A stretch of 64,000 nt of DNA from Litsea cubeba (taxonomy: Eukaryota > Streptophyta > Magnoliopsida > Laurales > Lauraceae), in the NCBI GenBank assembly GCA_012931725.1, contig CM022948.1, positions 69,170,444-69,234,443 on the forward strand, written 5' to 3'. Below are positions 58,401-64,000 of this stretch, in pieces. The notes beneath the pieces were generated by a model, which had not been told where the DNA came from, ran no database searches, and saw only the letters and a program-made list of their open reading frames with translations. The translations under genes were made by a program, and so were the position numbers. Position 1 is the stretch's first letter. Each line of letters starts with the position of its first letter.

Positions 58401-59993
58401 CTCCTCATCGACGCCACGGCGGGACACGAGCTTCTTTCCTTCCTGGACGCTTATTCTGGATACAACCAGATTAACATGCACCCTCCAGACCAGGAAAAAA
58501 CATCCTTCATCACTCCGAAGGGCACCTACTGCTACAGGGTTATGCCCTTCGGACTAAAAAATGCTGGGGCCACTTACCAGCGCCTGGTGAACATGATGTT
58601 CCATTCCCAGATCGGGCGAACGATGGAAGTATATGTCGACGACATGCTAGTAAAGAGCTTGGCTGCAGCAGATCACATCGGTCATCTTCAAGAGACCTTC
58701 AGTGTTCTCAGGACCTACAACATGAAGCTGAATCCCGAGAAATGCGCTTTTGGCGTTGGATCGGGAAAGTTCTTGGGATTCATGGTCAATCAGAGGGGGA
58801 TTGAGGCGAACCCTGACAAAATCAAGGCCATACTGGATATGAGGTCGCCATCATCAACTAAGGAGCTGCAGCGCCTCAATGGGAGAATTGCAGCGCTCAA
58901 CAGGTTCGTCTCCAAATCTGCAGATAAGTGTTTGCCCTTCTTCAAAATTCTTAGGAAAACTTTTGAATGGGGATCTGAGGCTGAGGAGGCCTTCCAGAAG
59001 CTTAAGGCATACCTTGCCACACCTCCTCTCCTCTCACATGCTTCACCTGGGGAAGTGCTGTATTTGTACCTCTCTGCTTCTCCCTCAGCAGTAAGCTCTG
59101 TCCTCATTACAGACCATGGTGGGGTACAAAAACCAATCTACTATGTAAGCAGAGCATACAGAGGGGCAGAGATCAGATACTCAGAATTGGAAAAACTGGC
59201 GCTCGCCCTCGTTTCGACTGCGAGGCGTCTACGTCATTACTTCCAGAGCCACACAATCACTGTCATCACGGATCAACCTCTGAAAAGAGTTTTGGCAAAA
59301 CCTGATGTTGCTGGAAGATTGGCTAAGTGGTCGGTGGAGCTTGGTGAGTTCGACATTCACTATCAACCAAGGCCTGCCATCAAAGCACAGGCTTTGGCAG
59401 ACTTTGTAGCTGAGCTTACATATGCTGAAGAGCAAACTGAGGATCCTCCTCTACTTACAACAGGCGCTCAGCTCCCCTCAACGGGCGCCCAGCTCACCTC
59501 TCCACCAACGGGCGCCCAGCTCCCCTCAACGGGCGCCCAGCTCACCTCTCCACCAACGGGCGCCCAGCTCCCCTCAACGGGCGCCCAGCAATCCTCTCCT
59601 TCAACGGGCGCCCAGTTCTCCACCTCATCTCCGGGCGCCCAAGCTTCTCCCCCACAGGACTCGCAGGCCTCTCCATCTGTGAACGAAGGGCCTCTCCAAG
59701 TACCTCCTGAGAAGTCCAATGTATCGCCACTACCAGCCTGGAAACTCTACGTTGATGGTTCAGCAACCACAGAAGGAAGCGGAGCTGGCTTAATCCTAAT
59801 GAGTCCTGATGGTACACCCATCAAATATGCAGTGAAGCTCCACTTCGTTGCCTCAAACAATGAAGCCGAGTACGAGGCCCTCCTCTCTGGTCTTAAATTG
59901 GCGATTGAGATGGATGCTAAATCCGTTCTCGCTTACAGCGATTCACAACTGGTGGTGAATCAAGGTAAACGGCGAATTCGAAGCAAAGGATGA
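55443..59993 (+). CDS. Gag-protease-RT-RNase H polyprotein, ended by a frameshift
   Basis: The start MVISTRSGRR at 55443 is chosen because the frame's upstream Met lies inside the LTR. Domains: a GAQ/GAH repeat (55755-55945), retrotransposon gag (about 56206-56770; ARQWFSNLAPASI), knuckle CRFHRDHGHDTDDC (about 57125-57170), protease DSGSSAD (57519-57539), reverse transcriptase (about 58250-58800) with catalytic YVDD at 58632-58643, Gypsy RNase H with ITDQPL (about 59070-59420), a second GAQ repeat (59460-59650), and a second RNase H (YVDGSA, NNEAEYEAL, AYSDSQLVV; from about 59740), the Tat hallmark. An extra G at 59964-59965 shifts the frame and stops it at 59991. It makes the capsid and copies RNA to DNA. 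Confidence 0.95.
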   Translation: MVISTRSGRREDNPGLTTGPGPNAQPNSPRQGENGPPPGNPVPITPAPSPSPQQMMETMQQLVTQNQQILQLMLAGQGGAPFGGIQQQEATRSRGPTAPRNGAPHPGAHPLGAQARGLPMGAQPNLPHPGAHPLGAQARGLPVGAQPNLHHLGAHPYGAHPYGAQGRGVSPMTQFHRAQDASAGAPLDPPPGPSLAGPQGHAYYAVPPPPGGAQFAEPAADDPHFQEGESKNNTVEEESNLPGPSIEPYNQWEEKFKEMQNQIGDVFDAVRAQAPETVDYLVRRTNTPFKSDVVNYPLPPRFKMPSMETFDGRKDPLDHLETYKTVMQLHNIADEIMCRAFPTTLKGSARQWFSNLAPASIATFEELSRSFVSHFIGGRRHQKPPTHLLTVKQDSNESLRAYLTRFNEEVLQVEEPNDKVTMTAFLGGLRSSGFYFSVMKRPPKNMTELLAKAQKYMNAEDATRARRGESSRVADKGKHDRDDKKEPSSKRSRTERVPARDRLGPAPPRDRPFPAPQRNQQAFTALNAAVGHILLEIQDDPAVKWPGKMKAPANRRNMTKYCRFHRDHGHDTDDCFDLKRQIEDLIQRGHLRQYVAGRGQAPPQPHNVENQHPIGEIRTISGGSAESFSAMKAYARKARHPDKPRPSKASRHSTDETISFSDKDLENIQHPHDDPLVLSMTVANFQVHRILVDSGSSADILFVEAYEKLKLGRERLQPVKFPLIGFSGEKVFPLGAITLPVTAGTAPRTSTTMVNFLVIDCPSAYNIILGRPTLNSLRAVPSTYHLILRFPTPNGVGEVRGDQVAARECYVTSMKAKMTQEALQVEVLDPRDESTTERGEPVEKLTPIILHEEHPERKVYIGSSLPRALVGRLTDFLRDNMGIFAWSHADLEGIDPAVTTHRLNVSPLHKPVRQRLRGASTERAQAIEKEVGKLIDTGAVREVAYPEWLSNVVMVAKANGKWRLCVDFSELNKACPKDSYPLPRIDLLIDATAGHELLSFLDAYSGYNQINMHPPDQEKTSFITPKGTYCYRVMPFGLKNAGATYQRLVNMMFHSQIGRTMEVYVDDMLVKSLAAADHIGHLQETFSVLRTYNMKLNPEKCAFGVGSGKFLGFMVNQRGIEANPDKIKAILDMRSPSSTKELQRLNGRIAALNRFVSKSADKCLPFFKILRKTFEWGSEAEEAFQKLKAYLATPPLLSHASPGEVLYLYLSASPSAVSSVLITDHGGVQKPIYYVSRAYRGAEIRYSELEKLALALVSTARRLRHYFQSHTITVITDQPLKRVLAKPDVAGRLAKWSVELGEFDIHYQPRPAIKAQALADFVAELTYAEEQTEDPPLLTTGAQLPSTGAQLTSPPTGAQLPSTGAQLTSPPTGAQLPSTGAQQSSPSTGAQFSTSSPGAQASPPQDSQASPSVNEGPLQVPPEKSNVSPLPAWKLYVDGSATTEGSGAGLILMSPDGTPIKYAVKLHFVASNNEAEYEALLSGLKLAIEMDAKSVLAYSDSQLVVNQGKRRIRSKG
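55755..55945 (+). repeat. GGGCGCCCA minisatellite in gag
   Basis: Seven exact GGGCGCCCA words and two TGGCGCCCA variants, in-frame as GAH or GAQ, within a larger unit of about 72 bp present twice plus a partial copy. Confidence 0.95.
59460..59650 (+). repeat. GGGCGCCCA minisatellite between the two RNase H domains
   Basis: Seven exact GGGCGCCCA words encoding GAQ within (S)TGAQLPSTGAQLTSPP-type units, a Pro/Ser/Thr-rich linker between RNase H domains. Same nonamer as the gag repeat and in the same frame. Confidence 0.95.
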
Positions 59994-60796
59994 AAGAATG
60001 CAAGATTACCTCATCATGGTAAAGGAAATAATCAAAAGTTTCCAATATTTTCAGCTCTCTCATATTCCTAGGGGAGAAAATGTTGCCGCCGACGCACTCG
60101 CCAGGCTCGCCTCATCATTGGAGGCCTCATCTGCAGAACCGACGCTCATCGGGCACCAGTTGGAGAAAAGTAAGTTAGATGTGGTAATCGGAAACATCCA
60201 CTGTGCATCAGAAGGCGATGAGCCAAATTGGATGACCCCCATAAAAGCCTTCCTCCAAGAGGGCACCGAGCCAGGTGACCATTTGGAAGCCAGGAGACTG
60301 AGGATGAGAGCTTCTAAGTTCACAATCCTACAGGATGTTCTCTACAAGAGGGGTTACAACCTACCGTTGCTGCGCTGCCTTTCCCCAGAAGAGGCTGACT
60401 ACGCCCTTAGAGAAATTCATGAGGGGATTTGTGGAAATCACTCGGGAGGACGCTGCCTCGCACATAAAGCGCTTAGGCAAGGGTACTTTTGGCCAAGCAT
60501 GTTGAAAGATGCCAAAGACCTCGCCAAGAAGTGTGACAAATGCCAGCGCTTCGCCACTGTGACGCGGCAGCCACCAGAAGAGCTGACCACCATCCTCAGC
60601 CCGTGGCCTTTCTCCAAATGGGGCATCGACATTTTGGGCCCCCTGCCTTTGGGTGGAGGCCAGTGCAAATTCATAGTGGTCGCCATCGACTACTTTACAA
60701 AATGGGCGGAGGCGGAACCCCTAGCGAAGATAACAGACCACAAGGTGAAAGATTTCGTCTGGAAAAAACCTGGTCTGTCACTTCGGGATACCTGAG
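59966..60796 (+). pseudogene. Second RNase H tail and integrase N-terminal half (frame-shifted)
   Basis: After the extra G, the frame continues the RNase H end (HIPRGENVAADALARLAS) and the integrase zinc-binding region (HEGICGNHSGG, YFWPSML, CDKCQRF). The core begins at WGIDILGPLP, whose first catalytic Asp is at 60628-60630. A second +1 slip in an A6 run (60773-60778) ends the frame at 60795. Confidence 0.92.
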
Positions 60797-61465
60797 GCCA
60801 TTGTTAGCGACAATGGCAAGCAATTCGACAACAGGCTCTTCAACTCCTTCTGCGCAGACCTTCACATAAAACAACCTCACTCCAGCCCGGCACATCCCCA
60901 GGCAAATGGACAAGCAGAAGTGATGGTGAGGACAGTCCTGCGCAACCTTAAGACAAGGCTCGAAAGAGCAAAAGGTCTGTGGGTTGATGAGCTTCCAGGA
61001 GTATTATGGGCCTACAGGACAACCCCGCGGACTCCTACAGGAGAAACCCCTTTCTCTCTTGCTTTTGGGACTGAGGCGGTAATCCCTGTCGAGATAGGGG
61101 TACATTCCCTAAGGGTCCACCAATACGACCCTGCCACCAATGAAGAAGGACTCCGCCTCAATCTCGATTTGATAGAGGAGGCAAGAGAAATGGCTGTGGT
61201 CCGTAATGCGGAGTACAAACGACGCATGGCCAAGTACTACAATTCGAGGGTGAAGCCTCGTTCCTTCCAACCAGGAGACCTAGTCCTCAAGAAGGTGATT
61301 CTCGCTACGAAGGACTCTCGGGAAGGAAAACTCGGACCAAATTGGGAAGGTCCGTATCTCATAACAGAAGTGGTGAGACCAGGCACCTACAGAATCCAGA
61401 ACTCTGAAGGAAAGGTCTTACCCCATCCCTGGAATGCAGAACACTTGAAGAAGTACTACCAGTGA
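60777..61465 (+). pseudogene. Integrase C-terminal half (frame-shifted)
   Basis: The frame after the A-run slip carries the second Asp (VSDNGKQF, 60809-60811) and the Glu (NGQAEV, 60917-60919), 35 residues apart, the normal DD35E spacing. It continues through the GETPFSLAFGTEAVIP region and a C-terminal domain (GDLVLKKV, GKLGPNWEGPYLI) to a stop at 61463. Apart from the upstream slips no lesion is seen. Confidence 0.93.
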
Positions 61466-61556
61466 GGAGGTCCAGGGGGGTAAATTAGGGTTTTTGTTAA
61501 AGGACCTAGGTTTGCACTTTTTATTTCATTTAATGTTGCAAAACAATGGATGGATA

Positions 61557-61574
61557 AATAAAATTACTTTTATT
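61557..61574. terminator. Convergent poly(A) signals between pol and the antisense gene
   Basis: AATAAA on the plus strand at 61557-61562 and on the minus strand at 61574-61569. They lie between the pol stop (61465) and the antisense stop (61649), so each could end the transcript running toward it. Confidence 0.5.
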
Positions 61575-61648
61575 ACCAAAAGTTGCACAAATCAGGCTGA
61601 TGCTGCCTTTACAAAAGTCAAGCTACCTACCCATGAAATCCCTATACG

Positions 61649-63998
61649 CTAATCACTTTCATCCCCTTCCTCATAATCCTCCTCCTCATCGTCCTCATAA
61701 TCACCAGAGCTGCTACCACCATCATCAGGCGCCTCCATCGGCACAAAGCCTGATATGTCTATGTCTGGAAAGGCGGCCGAAATCTTCTCTCGAAGCTCCT
61801 CGTAGCCATCAATGAAGGCATCCGCGATGCCAATCTGCAGGTCCCTCTCAGCTTGAGAAGCTCTCTCGGACGCTGTCCTCATCTCTGCCTCTACAGCAAC
61901 TTCCCTGAGCCTCACCTTCTCAAGGGTTCGAGCAAGCTCTGCCTCACTGAGCGAAGCCCTCTCACGGGCCTTCATCAGCTCAGCCTCACTGAGCGAAGCC
62001 CTCTCACGGGCCTTCATCAGCTCAGCCTCACTGAGCGAAGCCCTCTCGCGGGACTTCGTAAGCTCAGCCTCGGTGAGCGAAGCCTTCTCGCAGGTCTTCG
62101 AAAGCTCATCTTCTACCTCGGCTGCCCTCTTATTGGCTGCTGAAAGCCCGATCTCAAGCTTGCTTACCCTCTCTCGGGACGCAGCAAGATCGGTTGCGGA
62201 AATCCTACCAGCGGCTTCCAGGGCAATAATCTTCTCTTGAGCAGTGGAGAGCTCAAGCCGCATAGCCTCCTTCTCCCGACTCATCTGACCACAAGACTGG
62301 GCACGCTGCAACAAGCAGATGGATGCTGTGGAAAGCTGAAAAGATAAGAGACGAGAAGTGAGACAGTTATAAAGAAATGAAGGGGAAACAATCAGGAGAA
62401 AAGTAAATAATGAACTTCACCTGAGTCAGACCCTCTACAAATGAGTCAATGACTCCCTCGGTGCACAAGGCGTTAACCCGAGAGACCTCATGCGCCAGCA
62501 CATATCTCCCTAGCCTATCCCGCATCTCCCACGAACGACGCCGGGGACCGGTCCCGGTGGGTGCCCCTGTAGAAGTACCCGGCTGTGGAGGACATAGCCG
62601 AGGGACAGGAAGTGTGGGTGCCCCTGTAGAAGTACCCGGCTGTGGAGGACATAGCCGAGGGACAGGAAGTGTGGTTGAAGAAGAAGGCTGCGAGACAACA
62701 GTCTTAGCGGAGGAGATCCCTGCCTGAAGAGATATCTTAGGTAAAACCACTCGAGTAGGAGACACTCGGGGCTCAGTGCGAGAAGCCAATCGAGAGGTTC
62801 CTGGTGAGACGTCGCCTGTTCTCGCCACCTTTGAAGGAGGGGTTCCCCTATCCGAGAAGCGGGTCGAAAAGCGGGCTCCAATCATCTCTCTGCACACCTC
62901 CGTGCCTATTAAGAGAAGTATTGACAAGTGAAACATGGGAACAACACCTCAGGTAATGTTAAGATTATGGTCAGAGCAGATTTAACTTACTCTTTCTCTT
63001 TGATGACGGTCCTGAGGAAGAGCCCGAAGAAGGTCCACTGGCCTTACTACCTTCTTTGGGAATAAGAGCTCCCAAGTCTTCTCTGGATGATCCCTCACCG
63101 CTTGCAGCTTCACCTCTTGGTCCTTGGAGAGTATGGGAGGATCTGCGGAGAAACGGTGTGCATAGAGGAACAATGTATATACATTTATATAAGTATGGAG
63201 AAGTGAACAGGGAGACGTACCCAGTCTTTTGGCGCCAATCCATCGTGTGGGCACCAAAGCCTGATCTGCTTGTGAAGCCCACTCGCCACCTATGAAGAAG
63301 AAGCGAGATTTCCAGCGGTGACAGTTGGAACGCATCCCTGTAAGAAGCTTACATCCCCTGGAGGTGAGATAATACCATCCCCTATTTGGGGCAAGAGACT
63401 CCATCAAGTTGTAAGCGGCGTGAAACTCAACTGGAGAGGCATCCTCGCCATTCACCTTCTTCCACAACGCAAGAAAACCCAGCAAGGCCCTCCAGCCGTT
63501 AGGCATGAGACGCCCTGGGGTTAGGGAAAAATAGTGAAGAATCCGGCAGATGGAAGAAGACATTGGGAATCTCAGCCCGGCCTCGAGGATATCCTCATAA
63601 ACGAGGATCTCACCTGAGGAGCTGTCGCAAGCTGGCTCATCTTTTTCAGCAAGACGACACATCACCATGGGCGGAATACGATACGAAGTAATGATTCGCG
63701 AGATGTCACCATCTGTCATGAAGGAGCTGAAAATTGTACTTACTTTGGACCCGTCGTCCTCAACGATGACCTTCCCTTGGTATTTCTTGGGACGAGGACG
63801 TAATTTTTCCCTCGCTGCGGAGACAGATGCAAGGTCTCGTGACCCCTGGTCGGATGCGACACCTGAGCGAGAGGTGCTGTGAGCATGCAAGCCCAGCTCA
63901 GGCTCGCCCACCAAGTTGGGGTCGCCCGTCCGTCCTCCACCTAGCAAGCCATCCCCCTGCCTGGGCTCATCGCGGGGGCTGCTCGCCCAAGGGGGCAT
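61649..63998 (-). CDS. Antisense additional gene of the Tat element (gypsy-type 'transposase' domain, coiled coil, acidic tail)
   Basis: Four exons on the minus strand: 63998-63221, 63142-62991, 62905-62421 and 62335-61649. Introns are 78, 85 and 85 bp, all GT-AG. Exon 1 (Met at 63998; a start outside the window is possible) carries the plant 'putative gypsy-type transposon' domain: ILHYFSLTPGRLMPNGWRAL, GWYYLTSRGCKLLTGM, WKSRFFFIGGEW. Exon 3 is Ser/Pro-rich with a 19-residue duplication. Exon 4 is a coiled coil with four 14-residue repeats (RERASLSEAELMKA) and ends in an Asp/Glu tail. Exon 2 needs a one-base shift (near 63070) to join its start frame (LSKDQEVKLQAVRD) to the frame that fits exon 3 (PKEGSKASGPSS). 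Such antisense ORFs are known in Tat elements; their function is unknown. Confidence 0.8.
61935..62100 (-). repeat. 42-bp coding repeat in antisense exon 4
   Basis: The word GCCTC(A/G)(C/G)TGA recurs at 61941, 61983, 62025 and 62067, an exact 42-bp period encoding 14-residue (two-heptad) coiled-coil repeats. Confidence 0.95.
62558..62674 (-). repeat. 57-bp tandem duplication in antisense exon 3
   Basis: Two copies of a 57-bp unit (GGGTGCCCCTGTAGAAGTAC on plus), encoding a 19-residue LPVPRLCPPQPGTSTGAPT block twice. The copies are identical by eye. Confidence 0.95.
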
Positions 63999-64000
63999 CA

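Larger units (their letters stand above)
54886..64000 (+). mobile_element. Tat-lineage Ty3/Gypsy retrotransposon, 3' end beyond window
   Basis: 5' LTR 54886-55390, primer-binding site from 55394, gag-pol 55443-61465 with two frameshifts, then an antisense spliced gene 63998-61649. The pol order PR-RT-RNase H-second RNase H-integrase, the long spacer after integrase, and the antisense gene together are diagnostic of the Tat group (Ogre/Retand/Grande relatives). The 3' LTR and right target site lie outside, so insertion age cannot be read. A long stop-free gag-pol suggests a recent insertion. Confidence 0.95.

Noticed and set aside
59408..59817. Minus- and plus-strand ORFs rich in Ala/Pro/Ser or Trp/Ala/Pro/Val
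   Set aside because: Alternative frames through the GGGCGCCCA repeat.
61463..61482. Purine-rich GAGGAGGTCCAGGGGGG after pol as the polypurine tract
   Set aside because: In Tat elements the 3' LTR lies after the antisense gene, so the tract that primes plus-strand synthesis should be beyond the window. This one is unproven.
63735..63760. Extra intron inside antisense exon 1 (GTAAGT...TTTTCAG)
   Set aside because: It would be only about 17 bases long, far below plant intron size, and the frame is open through it.
1..64000. CRISPR arrays, bacterial operons, ribosome binding sites, organelle genes
   Set aside because: None seen. The repeats present are minisatellites or transposon ends, and the genes are plant nuclear genes with spliceosomal introns.

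Overview
The window is nuclear DNA of a flowering plant. Three host genes with plant-type GT-AG introns can be rebuilt on the minus strand. Their introns are very long (up to 8.3 kb) and packed with plant transposons: CACTA, hAT, Mutator-like, Copia, Gypsy, L1-type and RTE-type LINEs, and SINEs. I cannot name the species. Long transposon-filled introns suggest a large-genome dicot or magnoliid, but that is inference.

Layout from left to right. Positions 1-1991 hold a dead CACTA (En/Spm) TNP2 transposase running off the left edge. Positions 2-8.9 kb are mostly intergenic, with a PDR-type ABC transporter exon fragment near 5.6 kb, a candidate small secreted-peptide ORF at 3587-3730, and a solo Gypsy LTR at 7261-7808 with a perfect 5-bp target duplication. 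Positions 8974-17404 are a methylesterase (MES family) gene of three exons whose nucleophile position is Cys instead of Ser. Its second intron carries a 1.08-kb foldback element, and its first intron carries a hAT MITE, a SINE and Copia and RTE-LINE remnants. Positions 17.4-25.1 kb are intergenic, with a TIR element containing a 50-bp minisatellite and an RTE LINE split by a Mutator-type MITE.

Positions 25179-34713 are a three-exon gene for a secreted/ER-type plant protein resembling TUNICAMYCIN INDUCED 1. Its 8.3-kb intron holds a nest: a Gypsy element interrupted by an L1 LINE (flanked by TTTAAAAG on both sides) and by a hAT element (8-bp duplication), beside a row of LTR heads about 410 bp apart. 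Positions 38596-52286 are ATG101, an autophagy-initiation gene, in seven small exons over 13.7 kb. All seven exons join in frame, giving 214 residues. Its introns contain a deleted LTR element, several LINE remnants and an 84-bp SINE with a 13-bp duplication.

From 54886 to beyond the right edge lies a Tat-lineage Gypsy retrotransposon: 5' LTR, primer-binding site, gag-protease-RT-RNase H-second RNase H-integrase, then an antisense, intron-containing gene with a gypsy-type 'transposase' domain, a coiled coil and an acidic tail. The sense polyprotein has two +1 frameshifts. The antisense gene also seems to carry one. The solo LTR at 7.3 kb belongs to the same family. This element, with its antisense gene and its palindromic GGGCGCCCA minisatellites, is the most system-like feature in the window. 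Antisense extra ORFs in Tat elements are already known in general.

All family assignments come from reading the translations and motifs by eye. No database search was possible.
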